From assembly GCA_050916095.1 (NCBI GenBank), contig CP050901.1, positions 682,001 to 746,000 of the forward strand: DNA of 64,000 nucleotides, read 5' to 3'. A program made the translations under genes and the position numbers. This DNA is from JANPCX01 sp050916095. Lineage in GTDB: Bacteria > Pseudomonadota > Gammaproteobacteria > Burkholderiales > Burkholderiaceae_C. How positions within the stretch are numbered: position 1 is the first letter of the stretch; the number at the start of each line of letters is the position of its first letter. Shown one piece after another: positions 43,359 to 52,498 of the stretch. A model generated the notes under the pieces. That model was not told the DNA's origin, ran no database searches, and saw nothing but the letters and a program-made list of their open reading frames with translations.

Positions 43359-43856
43359 TCACGGTGCGTTCTGCGCCAAGCCCACTACCAAGTCCAACTC
43401 CACCGCCGCCCCTTTGGGCAACTGGGCCACGCCCACCGAGGTTCGGGTGTGTTTGCCTGCAGCGCCCAACACGTCGTGCAGCACCTGGGAGGCGGCATCG
43501 GCCACCTCGCTTTGTTGGGTGAAGTCGGCGCTGCTGCGGGTGTACACCGTCATGCGCAAGGCTTGCTCAATGTGCGACAAACTTCCTAGACCGGTCTTGA
43601 GCAAGGCCAGCGCCCGCATGGCGCAAATTTGGGCCCCGACTTGGGCTTGCGCCAACGACACATCACGGCCCACTTCGCCCACCACCATCACGGTCGTTCC
43701 GACACGCGGCACCTGGCCGCTGACAAACACCTGGTTGCCATGGCGCATGGTGGAGGTGTAGTTGCCGCCGATCACCAATTCACCGTCGAAGCGGTGGCCG
43801 AGTTTGTCGGCCCAGGCGTCGAATCGGGTATCGGGCGTGGAGTGGGGTTCTGTCAT
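43359..43856 (-). CDS. RidA/YjgF-family protein (copy A)
   Basis: A 165-residue RidA-family protein expected to hydrolyse reactive enamine/imine products of PLP enzymes. From ATG 43856, which overlaps the upstream dehydratase stop by four bases. The core has the RidA-type GQVPRVG and later TRTSVGVAQLPKGAAVELDLV, with the Arg normally needed for deamination (in TRTSVGV). It follows the dehydratase that would make such intermediates. Confidence 0.85.
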   Translation of the reverse strand: MTEPHSTPDTRFDAWADKLGHRFDGELVIGGNYTSTMRHGNQVFVSGQVPRVGTTVMVVGEVGRDVSLAQAQVGAQICAMRALALLKTGLGSLSHIEQALRMTVYTRSSADFTQQSEVADAASQVLHDVLGAAGKHTRTSVGVAQLPKGAAVELDLVVGLAQNAP

Positions 43857-44872
43857 GTCGTTTCCTGCTGTTGTGATGTTGATGAGGTTTGATCTGTGGG
43901 TGACTGTGTCAACAAGGTGGCGTATTGGTCCAAGTCCACATTGCCCCCGGTGAGGATGACGCCCACACGTTGCCCCTTCAACTGCGGTGCGGCCTTCAGT
44001 GCGCCCGCCCAGGCCAAACAACCCGTGGGCTCGACGACCAATTTCAACGCCTCGGCGAAAAAGCGCATGGCCGCCACCAAGTCGGCATCACTCACGGTGA
44101 AGATGTCACGCACCTGTTGCGCAATAGCGGGGAAAGCCCGTTCCGCGAGTTGCACAGCTTGCGCGCCATCGGCCAAGGTGCGGGGGGTGTCGATGCGCAC
44201 ACGGTGGCCCGCCCGTAGCGACTGTTGGCCGTCGTTGCCCGCTTCGGGCTCCACGCCAAAAAGCTGGCAATGGGGCGCGCGCTGCGCCACCACCAGTGCG
44301 CAACCGGCCAGCAAGCCACCGCCGCCCAAACAAACGAAGAGTGCATCCAGAGGGCCCGTCACGGCCAACAGTTCCTGCGCCGTGGTGCCCTGGCCGGCAA
44401 TCACGTCCGCATGGTCAGCGGGTGGAACCAAATGGAGACCGTGTTGCTGCACTTGTGCTGCCACCACGGCATCTCGGTCTTGCGCATACCGGTCGAAAGA
44501 AATCACGGTGGCCCCGTGCCGCCTGACGGCATCTAACTTGCTGCGCGGAGCGTCCAGCGGAATCACCACGGTGGCCGCGACACCATGCAGACGCGCGGCC
44601 AAGGCCAAGGCCTGGCCGTGGTTGCCTGATGAGTAGGTGACGACACCTCGGCGTGCTTGCTCAGGGGTCAACATGGCCACTGCGTTGTAAGCGCCCCGGA
44701 ATTTGAAGGAGCCCGTGCGCTGCAGGTTCTCGCACTTGAAGTACACCTCGGCGCCGAGCAAATTGTCCGCCGCCTCAGACCGCAGAACCGGCGTGCGCTC
44801 GGCATGGCCCTCCAGGCGCGCAGCGGCTGCGACAACATCGGCATAGGAAGGCAACGCCAGTTCATGCTTCAT
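43853..44872 (-). CDS. PLP-dependent threonine/serine dehydratase-like enzyme
   Basis: A fold-type II PLP enzyme of 339 residues without an ACT domain, so a catabolic or hydroxy-amino-acid lyase rather than the biosynthetic IlvA. The PLP lysine is Lys57 in GSFKFRGAYN; SSGNHGQA and the phosphate loop CLGGGGLLAG are intact. Possible substrates are threonine, serine or 3-hydroxyaspartate. It overlaps the RidA genes at both ends by four bases. Confidence 0.85.
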   Translation of the reverse strand: MKHELALPSYADVVAAAARLEGHAERTPVLRSEAADNLLGAEVYFKCENLQRTGSFKFRGAYNAVAMLTPEQARRGVVTYSSGNHGQALALAARLHGVAATVVIPLDAPRSKLDAVRRHGATVISFDRYAQDRDAVVAAQVQQHGLHLVPPADHADVIAGQGTTAQELLAVTGPLDALFVCLGGGGLLAGCALVVAQRAPHCQLFGVEPEAGNDGQQSLRAGHRVRIDTPRTLADGAQAVQLAERAFPAIAQQVRDIFTVSDADLVAAMRFFAEALKLVVEPTGCLAWAGALKAAPQLKGQRVGVILTGGNVDLDQYATLLTQSPTDQTSSTSQQQETT

Positions 44873-45300
44873 GGTTGTCGCCCACCCGGTGTGCCGCTCG
44901 CCAATGCCTCGGGCGTGATCGCCTGCAGATTCATCGTCAGCAGCGCCCCCGTTTTGGGCAAATCGGCCACACCGATGACGGTGCGTGCCGGACGGTGCGC
45001 ACCGATGGTGTCCTCATAGGCTTGGTTCATGGCCGCGAAATCGCCGACGTCTTTCATGAAAATGTGGATGTGCATCACATGCTCAAAACCTGCGCTCTGA
45101 CTGGCGAGCAAGGTGCGGAAGTTCTCGATGATTTGCCGGGTTTGGCTGGCCACATCAGGGCCGGCCATGTGCCCGGTGGCGGGGTCCACGCCAGGTGTGC
45201 CTGAGATGTGAATAAACGGTCCAGCCACCGTCATGTGGCTGTAGGGACCAATGGGCGGGAAGAAGTTGTCAGGGGTGATGGTTTGAACGCTGGTGGGCAT
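44869..45300 (-). CDS. RidA/YjgF-family protein (copy B)
   Basis: A 143-residue RidA-family protein. The ATG at 45300 is set by an excellent AGGAGG 8 bases upstream; the longer frame to 45426 is rejected. The core shows HISGTPGVDPATGHM and RPARTVIGVADLP with the key Arg. It overlaps the dehydratase start by four bases. It is only modestly similar to copy A, so the two may act on different imines or one may be structural. Confidence 0.87.
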   Translation of the reverse strand: MPTSVQTITPDNFFPPIGPYSHMTVAGPFIHISGTPGVDPATGHMAGPDVASQTRQIIENFRTLLASQSAGFEHVMHIHIFMKDVGDFAAMNQAYEDTIGAHRPARTVIGVADLPKTGALLTMNLQAITPEALASGTPGGRQP

Positions 45301-45329
45301 GGTGCCTCCTGGGGTGTGGTGTTGAACGA

Positions 45330-46856
45330 TCAAGCGGTGGATACCCGGCCTGTGGGCAAATCCGAGGCAATGCGACCCAAAGTGGCCACAGCTTGCGCCA
45401 CCTCGGGTGTGAACGCTGTCCCACAACTCAAGCGCAAAAAGTGGTCGTAGCGGCTGCTGTTGGCGAACAGGGTGCCGGGCGTGATGCGCACGCCGCGCTT
45501 CAGCGCGGCCTCAAACAAGGCCCAGCTGCTGCGTCTGTCGGGCAGTTCAATCCACAACATCATCGCGCCCTGGGGTGGGCTCAACCGCGTGCCGGGCGGG
45601 AAGTGCTGGGCCACCGCTTCGGCGATCTGTTCGCGCTGCTGATGCAGGCGACGGCGCAGTTTGGCCAGGTGGCGGTCATAACTGCTGCTGGCCATGTAGC
45701 TGGCCACGGCGGCCTGTGCCAACACATCGTTGGGGCGGCTTTGCGCGTGTTTGAGCATCTTGATGCGCTCAAACCAACGGCCTCCGAGCATCCAACCCAA
45801 GCGCATGCCGGGCGCCAGAATTTTGGTCAGCGAGGCGCAGTAAATCACCTGGCCCTGGCCGGGTGTTAGGTTGTCCCACGCTTTGGCGGCCTTCAAGGGG
45901 GTGTCGTCTTTTGTGAGTGCGCCGTAGGTGTCGTCTTCAATCAACGGGATGTTTTGCGCCGTGCACAGGGCCACGAGACGTTCTTTTTCCGCATCGGGCA
46001 TCACGCTGCCCAGGGGATTCTGAAAATTCGGCACCACCACCACGGCCTTGACTGATGGATCGTTGCGCAGAGCCAGCGCCAACGCATCCACCGACAACCC
46101 CGTTTGCGGGCTGGTGGCCACCTCCAGCGCGCGCAGACCGAGGCTCTCCAGAATTTGCAGCAGACCAAAGTAGGCCGGTGATTCGACGGCCACGGTATCG
46201 CCGGGTTGCGTCACTGCACGCAGTGCGAGGTTCAGCGCTTCAATGCAGCCGTGGGTGACGATGATGTCGTTGCTGTTCGGAACCAAACCCAGGGACAAAG
46301 CCCGGCGGGCCAGCACGGCACGAAAGTGCGCATCACCCAGGGGAGGCACCGGTTCCACCAGGCAGTTGGGACGTTGCCGCAGCACCCGTCCCGCCGCGGC
46401 ACGCAACGCTGCTCCCGGGTAACAGTCGGCGGTACCAAACGCCGCCGCCAGATTCAAAGCTTCTGGATGTCGTTCGCACTGGGCGGTGAAGTCGGAGATG
46501 CGGTCGTGGATGCCCACATACTGGGCTGGGTCAGGCAGCGTGAGCGTCGACGGTTCAGCCACCCGGGGCAGGTGGTTGCGGCGCGGCTGGCGAACGAAAT
46601 AACCTGAACGTGGCCGTGCTTCCAACCAACCCTCGCTCTCCAGTTGCCGACAGACCAGCAAGGTCGTGCTTAGGCTGACCTGGTGCAAACGGGTCAGAGC
46701 TCTTACCGAGGGCATGCGGTCGCCAGGATTGAGAGCGCCCGTTTCCATCGCGCGGCGGTAATGCTGGGCCAAGCGTTGGTAGATTGGGTGTGGCGTCGCC
46801 GCCTGGCCGGGGGCAACGTCAGGCGACAAGACCGGCGAGTGCAGGGGTGGTTTCAT
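45330..46856 (-). CDS. MocR/PdxR-type GntR-aminotransferase regulator
   Basis: A 508-residue regulator from ATG 46856: an N-terminal winged helix (about 25-95, with SVRALTRLHQVSLSTTLLVC) and a fold-type I aminotransferase-like domain whose PLP lysine lies in YCASLTKILAPG. It sits 29 bases upstream of the RidA-dehydratase-RidA genes on the same strand and probably controls them. A longer frame to 46949 is unlikely. Confidence 0.9.
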   Translation of the reverse strand: MKPPLHSPVLSPDVAPGQAATPHPIYQRLAQHYRRAMETGALNPGDRMPSVRALTRLHQVSLSTTLLVCRQLESEGWLEARPRSGYFVRQPRRNHLPRVAEPSTLTLPDPAQYVGIHDRISDFTAQCERHPEALNLAAAFGTADCYPGAALRAAAGRVLRQRPNCLVEPVPPLGDAHFRAVLARRALSLGLVPNSNDIIVTHGCIEALNLALRAVTQPGDTVAVESPAYFGLLQILESLGLRALEVATSPQTGLSVDALALALRNDPSVKAVVVVPNFQNPLGSVMPDAEKERLVALCTAQNIPLIEDDTYGALTKDDTPLKAAKAWDNLTPGQGQVIYCASLTKILAPGMRLGWMLGGRWFERIKMLKHAQSRPNDVLAQAAVASYMASSSYDRHLAKLRRRLHQQREQIAEAVAQHFPPGTRLSPPQGAMMLWIELPDRRSSWALFEAALKRGVRITPGTLFANSSRYDHFLRLSCGTAFTPEVAQAVATLGRIASDLPTGRVSTA

Positions 46857-46887
46857 CAGTGCTGATCTTGATCTTCGTGCACCCAGA

Positions 46888-46900
46888 TGTACAGACACAG
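46888..46900 (-). promoter_or_regulatory. Possible operator upstream of the MocR gene
   Basis: On the minus strand CTGTGTCTGTACA holds two CTGT units, 32 bases before the regulator start. It resembles the CTGT-type direct-repeat operators of MocR proteins, but there is only one such site. Confidence 0.3.
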
Positions 46901-47028
46901 TTCGCGCAAAAGTTGACCATAACAGTGCGGGCGTGTGCGTCTTCCCCAATACGGCTTAAGTTCTACGCCAAGTTGCCGAAATCGCAGACACCACCGGCTC
47001 TTTGCGCTGCGCAAGCAGCACCACCGCC

Positions 47029-47340
47029 ATGAACTCAACCTTGTCTATTGCGATGTCGGGATTGAACGCTGCCAGCACACGCTTGAACGTCTCGGCGCAC
47101 AACATTGCCAATTCACAAACCCCCGGGTTCAAGCGCCAGCAGGTGGAACAGACGGCTTTGGCCGAAGGTGGGGTCAGCGTCACCCTGGACAGTGCTGAAA
47201 CCGCCCAAGCCGCGCCACTGGACAACCTGACCGAGGATTTGGTTGCCCAAATGGCGGCAGCCTATGAGTTCAAGGCCAATCTCAAGGTCATCCAAACGCA
47301 GCAGGACTTGTTAGGCCAGTGGTTGGACGCCCGCGCCTGA
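47029..47340 (+). CDS. Orphan flagellar rod-like small protein
   Basis: A 103-residue protein whose N terminus (SIAMSGLNAASTRLNVSAHN, then IANSQTPGFKRQ) matches the flagellar basal-body rod N-terminal motif, and whose C terminus (MAAAYEFKANLKVIQTQQDLL) matches the paired C-terminal motif of FlgC/FlgG-type proteins. The middle domains of real rod proteins are missing. No flagellar genes are in the window; a type II secretion operon follows 165 bases later. No strong ribosome-binding site. It may be a repurposed helix-bundle adaptor. Confidence 0.6.
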   Translation: MNSTLSIAMSGLNAASTRLNVSAHNIANSQTPGFKRQQVEQTALAEGGVSVTLDSAETAQAAPLDNLTEDLVAQMAAAYEFKANLKVIQTQQDLLGQWLDARA

Positions 47341-47504
47341 ATGCAGGCACCGGCCTCAGCCTGACTGGCGCGGCCAGACCGTTTTTTTCTCCAACGCGAT
47401 GGAGCGGGTTCGCGCGCTGACCTCCTGAGGGGCTATGCCTTAGCATTGCGCCCTGGTCCACAGGCCGATGCAACCTTTTGCATTCGGCTGGCTCGAATCC
47501 CCCG

Positions 47505-49226
47505 ATGAATTCAACCACCGCTGTCTCTCCCGAGGTTTTGGCCTCACCGATTCCCCTGTTGGGCGACTTGCTCGTTCGTGCGGGCAAGCTCAGCAGCCGC
47601 GACCTGGACCGGGCGCTGGCGGCACAAACAGAAATGGGCGGCGCGCTCAGCCGTGTGCTGGTTCAACTGGGTTTGGTGTCCGAGTTGGACGTGGCCCGTA
47701 CCCAGGCCGAGAGTCTGGGTTTGCCTTTTGTGGCCGCGGATGATTTTCCTGATGTGCCGCCGGAGGTGGAGGGTTTGCTGCCCGAGTTTTTGCAAACCCA
47801 TGGCGTCTACCCATTAAGGAAAGAAGGTGGCGTGCTGGATGTGGCGGTCACTCACCCCGACGATGCGTTTGTGCTCAAAGCACTGCGCCTGTCCACCGGC
47901 TTGCAAGTGCGGGCCCATGTGGCGCTGGACACCGACATTCAAAAAGCGTTGCAGCAAATGTTCAACCCGTCCCAGGCCGAAGCCCAGGACGACGAGTTGA
48001 CCGGTGAATTGGATGCGGGTGATTTCGTCGAACACCTGAAAGACTTGGCCAGCGAAGCGCCGGTGATTCGTTTGGTGACGTCCATCATCGCCCGCGCCAT
48101 CGATTTGCGCGCCTCTGACATCCATTTGGAGCCCTTCGACGACGGTCTGCATTTGCGTTACCGGGTGGATGGCGTCATCCACACCGCCGAGGTGGTGCCT
48201 CCCAAACACAGCGCGGCAGTGAACTCTCGCGTGAAGTTGTTGGCCCATCTCGACATTGCCGAGCGTCGCTTGCCGCAAGACGGCCGCATCAAAACCCGAG
48301 TCAAAGGCCGCGAGCTGGATTTGCGTGTTTCTACTGTGCCAACCGTGCACGGCGAAAGCGTGGTCATGCGGGTGCTGGACCGCGCCAGCGTGCGTTTCAG
48401 CCTGGAGCAAATGGGTTTTGCGCCGGACAACCTGGAGCGTTTCAACCAGTTGCTGGCTCGGCCCCATGGCATCTTGCTGGTGACCGGCCCCACGGGGTCG
48501 GGCAAAACCACCACGCTGTATGCGGCGCTGTCCAAGCTCGACAACACCTCGCAAAAAATCATCACCGTGGAAGACCCGGTGGAGTACCAGTTAGAGGGCA
48601 TCAACCAAATTCAGGTGCATACACAAATCAACCTGAGTTTTGCCAACGCGCTGCGTTCCATCCTGCGCCAAGACCCCGACATCATCATGATCGGTGAAAT
48701 GCGCGACGGCGAAACCGCGCAAATCGCGGTGCAATCCGCGCTCACCGGCCACCTGGTGCTCTCCACGCTGCACACCAACACCGCCGCTGGCGCCATCATT
48801 CGCATGCAAGACATGGGGGTGGAGCGTTACCTCATCACCTCGGCCGTGAACGGTGTGTTGTCCCAGCGTTTGGTGCGTGCCTTGTGTTCTCACTGCAAAA
48901 CGCCGGTGCAGCCATCCGCCACGCTGTTGCAAAGCTCGGGTTTGCACCGCCATGTCCAACCGGGCGCGGCCATTTATCAACCAGTCGGTTGCAGCCACTG
49001 CAGCGGCACGGGCTACCAAGGCCGCACCAGCATTCACGAGTTGCTGGTGTTGGATGAAACTTTGCGCGCTGCAGTTTTGCAAGGGCGTGATGCCAGCACC
49101 TTGCACAACCTGTCCATCCAGAACGGCATGCTCACCTTGTATGACGACGGGCTGCGCAAAGTGGCCGCTGGTGTGACCAGCCTCGAAGAATTGCTGCGCG
49201 TGACCCAGGACCAAGCCGATGCCTGA
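47505..49226 (+). CDS. gspE: Type II secretion ATPase GspE (set 2)
   Basis: The cytoplasmic ATPase driving pseudopilus assembly. From ATG 47505 it has 573 residues. An N-terminal GspE domain (about 15-160) binds GspL. The ATPase core has Walker A GPTGSGKTT, an Asp box RASDIHLEP, Walker B DPDIIMIGEMRDGETA and a His box GHLVLSTLHTN. The C-terminal tetracysteine zinc module (CSHC...CSHC) is complete. It heads the main gsp operon and overlaps gspF by eight bases. Confidence 0.96.
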   Translation: MNSTTAVSPEVLASPIPLLGDLLVRAGKLSSRDLDRALAAQTEMGGALSRVLVQLGLVSELDVARTQAESLGLPFVAADDFPDVPPEVEGLLPEFLQTHGVYPLRKEGGVLDVAVTHPDDAFVLKALRLSTGLQVRAHVALDTDIQKALQQMFNPSQAEAQDDELTGELDAGDFVEHLKDLASEAPVIRLVTSIIARAIDLRASDIHLEPFDDGLHLRYRVDGVIHTAEVVPPKHSAAVNSRVKLLAHLDIAERRLPQDGRIKTRVKGRELDLRVSTVPTVHGESVVMRVLDRASVRFSLEQMGFAPDNLERFNQLLARPHGILLVTGPTGSGKTTTLYAALSKLDNTSQKIITVEDPVEYQLEGINQIQVHTQINLSFANALRSILRQDPDIIMIGEMRDGETAQIAVQSALTGHLVLSTLHTNTAAGAIIRMQDMGVERYLITSAVNGVLSQRLVRALCSHCKTPVQPSATLLQSSGLHRHVQPGAAIYQPVGCSHCSGTGYQGRTSIHELLVLDETLRAAVLQGRDASTLHNLSIQNGMLTLYDDGLRKVAAGVTSLEELLRVTQDQADA

Positions 49227-50454
49227 GTTCGACTGGCGCGCCGCCGACGCCAGCGGGCACATCACGCAAGGTCGGCAAGAGGCAGCGAGCAACCTCGCGC
49301 TGATGAAGCATCTGCGCGAGCGTGGTCTCACGCCCCTGAGCATTGATGCGGCAGGTGCGGGTGGCGCTGCGGTGGCTGCGGCCCCTCGTGCCAGCAAAAC
49401 GCCGCGTGCGGGCAAAGGGCCGGTGAACCAGGCGGATGTGCTGGCCATGACCTCACAACTGGCCATCATGGTGCGGGCCGGATTGGCGCTCGACAACGCC
49501 TTGCGCGTGCTGATCGGCATGAACAACAAGCCCTCGATGGCAGTGCTGACCCAGCGCATCCTGGACGACGTCAAAGGCGGCGCTGCCTTGAGCAAATCCT
49601 TGGCCAAAGACCGCAACCTTTTTGGCGACTTCTACATCAACATGATCCGCTCGGGTGAGGCCAGCGGCCAGCTCTCCAATGTGTTGACCCGATTGGTTGA
49701 ACACATGGAGCGGCTGCGGGCGCTGCGCGACAGCGTCATCTCCGCCACCATTTACCCGGCCATTTTGCTGGGCGTGTCTGTCTTGTCCTTGATCGTGATG
49801 CTGGGGTTTGTGGTCCCTCAGTTCAAGCAGCTGTTCAAGGACATGGGTGACGCCTTGCCCGTTCCCACTCGCATCGTGATGCAAATGGGTGACGTGTTCA
49901 CCCAATATGGGCTGTTTATTTTTGTGGGTCTTGTGTTGCTCGGCGTTGGGGTGATGCGTTGGCTGCGCTCACCCGCAGGCAGCACCTGGTTTCAGGCGCG
50001 TTTGCTGCGTCTGCCCGTGCTGGGCACCTTGATGCACAAATACGAAATGACCCTGTTTTCGCGTTCACTGGGCACCTTGCTAGGCAATGGGGTGCCTTTG
50101 CTCACCGCCTTGCAAATTGCCACAGAAACCGTGGGCAACCAAAGCTTGCGATTGCCCCTGCAAGCCATGTCGCCCAAAGTGAAAGAAGGGGTGAAAGTGG
50201 TGGAAGCCGCCACCGCCACGGAACTCTTTGAGCCCTTGGCAATCAACCTCATCCGTGTGGGCGAGGAAACGGGCCGCTTGGGCCCCATGATGCTGGAGCT
50301 GGCCAATGTGCTCAACCGCGAGGTGGAAACCGGCATCAAACGGGCCCTCACCATGCTGGAGCCACTGCTGATTTTGGTGTTGGGGGTGATGATCGCCGCC
50401 ATCATCGTTTCCATTTTGCTGGGCATTTTGTCGGTCAACGACTTGGCTGCTTAA
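49219..50454 (+). CDS. gspF: Type II secretion platform protein GspF (set 2)
   Basis: The polytopic inner-membrane platform protein. It is 411 residues with two GspF domains, each followed by hydrophobic segments (about 175-200, 225-250 and 375-400). It starts within the end of gspE. It recruits GspE and connects it to GspL and GspM. Second in the operon. Confidence 0.95.
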   Translation: MPEFDWRAADASGHITQGRQEAASNLALMKHLRERGLTPLSIDAAGAGGAAVAAAPRASKTPRAGKGPVNQADVLAMTSQLAIMVRAGLALDNALRVLIGMNNKPSMAVLTQRILDDVKGGAALSKSLAKDRNLFGDFYINMIRSGEASGQLSNVLTRLVEHMERLRALRDSVISATIYPAILLGVSVLSLIVMLGFVVPQFKQLFKDMGDALPVPTRIVMQMGDVFTQYGLFIFVGLVLLGVGVMRWLRSPAGSTWFQARLLRLPVLGTLMHKYEMTLFSRSLGTLLGNGVPLLTALQIATETVGNQSLRLPLQAMSPKVKEGVKVVEAATATELFEPLAINLIRVGEETGRLGPMMLELANVLNREVETGIKRALTMLEPLLILVLGVMIAAIIVSILLGILSVNDLAA

Positions 50455-50486
50455 GCTTTGCACTGTTTATTTCTTGAGGGAGTTTC

Positions 50487-50939
50487 ATGAGCACCGCATC
50501 TTCTATTTTTTTTGCGCCCACCAAACCATCACGCCGTGGTCGCGGTTTCACCCTGATTGAGCTGCTCGTTGTTTTGGCCATCTTGACCCTGCTCGCAGGC
50601 ATTGTTGGCCCCAAGGTGCTGGGCCAACTGGGTGGCGCCAAATCCAAGACCGCTGGCGTGCAAATCGCCGACATCGAAAAGTCGCTTGACCTCTTCAAAC
50701 TGGATGTGGGCCGCTACCCGACGAACGACGAAGGCCTGCAAGCCCTGGTGACCAAACCGGGTTCGGTGGGCCAGTGGGCTGGTCCTTACCTCAAGGGTGA
50801 GTTGCCCAAAGACCCCTGGGGCGAGTCCTACAAATACGCCAACCCCGGCCCCAAAGGCGGCGTTGAGATTCTGACCTTGGGCGCAGACAAGGCGCCTGGT
50901 GGTGACGGTGAGAACGCTGACGTTCGCAACCAGCAGTGA
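50487..50939 (+). CDS. gspG: Type II secretion major pseudopilin GspG (set 2)
   Basis: A 150-residue GspG with leader through RRGRG, prepilin motif FTLIELLVVLAILTLLAGIVG and the DPWGESYKYANPG loop. GAGGGAG precedes the ATG. It is 32 bases after gspF. Clearly related to but distinct from the set 1 GspG at 29840. Confidence 0.94.
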   Translation: MSTASSIFFAPTKPSRRGRGFTLIELLVVLAILTLLAGIVGPKVLGQLGGAKSKTAGVQIADIEKSLDLFKLDVGRYPTNDEGLQALVTKPGSVGQWAGPYLKGELPKDPWGESYKYANPGPKGGVEILTLGADKAPGGDGENADVRNQQ

Positions 50940-50946
50940 TTCCGCC

Positions 50947-51402
50947 GTGCGCTTGCGTCCACACGCAGGCTTCACCCTGCTGGAGTTGCTGGTGGTGCTG
51001 GCCATCGCCTCGCTGCTGATCGCTTTGGTGCCCATCGCCTTTGATCGTTTGCAAGAAGGCACCCAGTACCGCAATGCCTTGCGCACCATGCAAAGTGAGA
51101 TGCGCCAGGCGCGCCAGCAGGCGGTCACCCAGGGCAGCGCCGTGCGTTTTCAGGTGGACCTTGCGGCTCGTACCTATGGCCTCGTGGGCAAGGTCGAACA
51201 CCCTATTCCGGAAAAAGTGCAAGTGCGTGCAACCGTGGCGAGCGTCGAGTTGAGGCCGGACCAAACCGCAGCCATACAGTTTTTGCCAAGCGGTGGCGCG
51301 ACTGGGGGCAGTGTGGATTTGTTGCGTCCTTCAGGCGCAGGGACGCGCTTGAAGGTCGATTGGTTGTCGGGCCGCGTCATGCAAGAGCCGATCACACCAT
51401 GA
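50947..51402 (+). CDS. gspH: Type II secretion minor pseudopilin GspH (set 2)
   Basis: A 151-residue prepilin. Starting at GTG 50947, 8 bases after the gspG stop, the leader VRLRPHAG precedes FTLLELLVVLAIASLLIALV, a normal leader length; a GTG at 50899 inside gspG would give a longer leader. The periplasmic domain has the GspH-type length. Confidence 0.82.
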   Translation: MRLRPHAGFTLLELLVVLAIASLLIALVPIAFDRLQEGTQYRNALRTMQSEMRQARQQAVTQGSAVRFQVDLAARTYGLVGKVEHPIPEKVQVRATVASVELRPDQTAAIQFLPSGGATGGSVDLLRPSGAGTRLKVDWLSGRVMQEPITP

Positions 51403-51821
51403 GGCTGTCGGTGACTCAGGGATCACGCGTTTCGCAGCGAGGCTTTTCCTTGCTGGAACTCCTGGTCGCGTTTGCCATCATGGCGATGTCGCTGGGCTTG
51501 CTCTATCGAGCCGCTGGTGGCAGTGTGCGTAACGTAGGTGATGCGGAACGTCACGAGTACGCGGTTGCTTTGGCGCAGGCGCTCTTGGCTTCTTATGACG
51601 TTGTCCCTGCTGGCGGCTTCAGCGGCAGCGGTGAATCTGCAGGATTGCTGTGGCAGATTCGCACAGAGCCCTTTGTCAGCCAAGTCAAAGATCTCAAGGC
51701 ACCTCCTTTGCATCAACTCACCGTGCAAGTGAATTGGGGCGAATCCCCACCATTTCGTCAAATTGAACTCGTGACTTTGTTGCCGCAGCAAATTCCACTG
51801 CCTGGGACGGTGGTTCGATGA
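51399..51821 (+). CDS. gspI: Type II secretion minor pseudopilin GspI (set 2)
   Basis: A 140-residue prepilin whose ATG overlaps the gspH stop (ATGA). Leader MRLSVTQGSRVSQRG, then FSLLELLVAFAIMAMSLGLL. Length and position identify it as GspI; the pilin core is short as in that family. Confidence 0.85.
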   Translation: MRLSVTQGSRVSQRGFSLLELLVAFAIMAMSLGLLYRAAGGSVRNVGDAERHEYAVALAQALLASYDVVPAGGFSGSGESAGLLWQIRTEPFVSQVKDLKAPPLHQLTVQVNWGESPPFRQIELVTLLPQQIPLPGTVVR

Positions 51822-52498
51822 AGCTATTGCGCGCGCATCGTCAATGGGCCCACGGCTTCACGCTGATTGAGCTGCTGGTGGTCATGACCATGGTCTCGCT
51901 GATCGCCCTCGCCATGGCGGGTGCCATGCGCACGATGGCACAAACTGAGGCCCGGGTTGACGAGCGCTTGCTGCGCGCCGACGACTTCAGGGTCGCGTCT
52001 GACTTTGTACGACGTACTTTGGGCCGTGTGTCGATGCGCAGGGTGGAGCCACCACCTCCGTTGGGCGAGAACCTGTTTGCATTTGCCGCCCAGACTTCGA
52101 GTTTGAGTTGGGTCGGCGTCATGCCTGCGCGCCACGGCGCTGGTGGCCGCTCTGCATTCCGTTTGGCGGCTGAGGGGCAACCAGGTGCTCAGGATTTGGT
52201 GATTCGTTTTGCCCCTTTGGGCGATGTCAACGCATTCCCTGAGTGGTCCACTGCGCAGTCACGGGTGTTGGCAAAAGATGTGACAGAGTTTGGAATCGCT
52301 TATCAAGACGCTCGGCAGACGCCATCCCAGTGGATGCCTCAGTGGAATGTTCCCAACCGTTTACCCAGCAGGGTGAAGCTCACGGTTCAAACCAAAGCTG
52401 GAGGTTGGCCGGATGTGGTTGTGGTGCTGCGTCCCTTGCCTTCCACCAGTGCGAGTGAAGGCGCGACCTTTGGCGGCGGTAGCGGAGATGCGCTGTGA
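51818..52498 (+). CDS. gspJ: Type II secretion minor pseudopilin GspJ (set 2)
   Basis: A 226-residue prepilin with motif GFTLIELLVVMTMVSLIALA. Four-base overlaps at both ends couple it to gspI and gspK. The C terminus ends in EGATFGGGSGDAL, a glycine motif resembling the AVFGGT ends of the GspL and GspC/N-type proteins of this operon. Confidence 0.88.
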   Translation: MKLLRAHRQWAHGFTLIELLVVMTMVSLIALAMAGAMRTMAQTEARVDERLLRADDFRVASDFVRRTLGRVSMRRVEPPPPLGENLFAFAAQTSSLSWVGVMPARHGAGGRSAFRLAAEGQPGAQDLVIRFAPLGDVNAFPEWSTAQSRVLAKDVTEFGIAYQDARQTPSQWMPQWNVPNRLPSRVKLTVQTKAGGWPDVVVVLRPLPSTSASEGATFGGGSGDAL

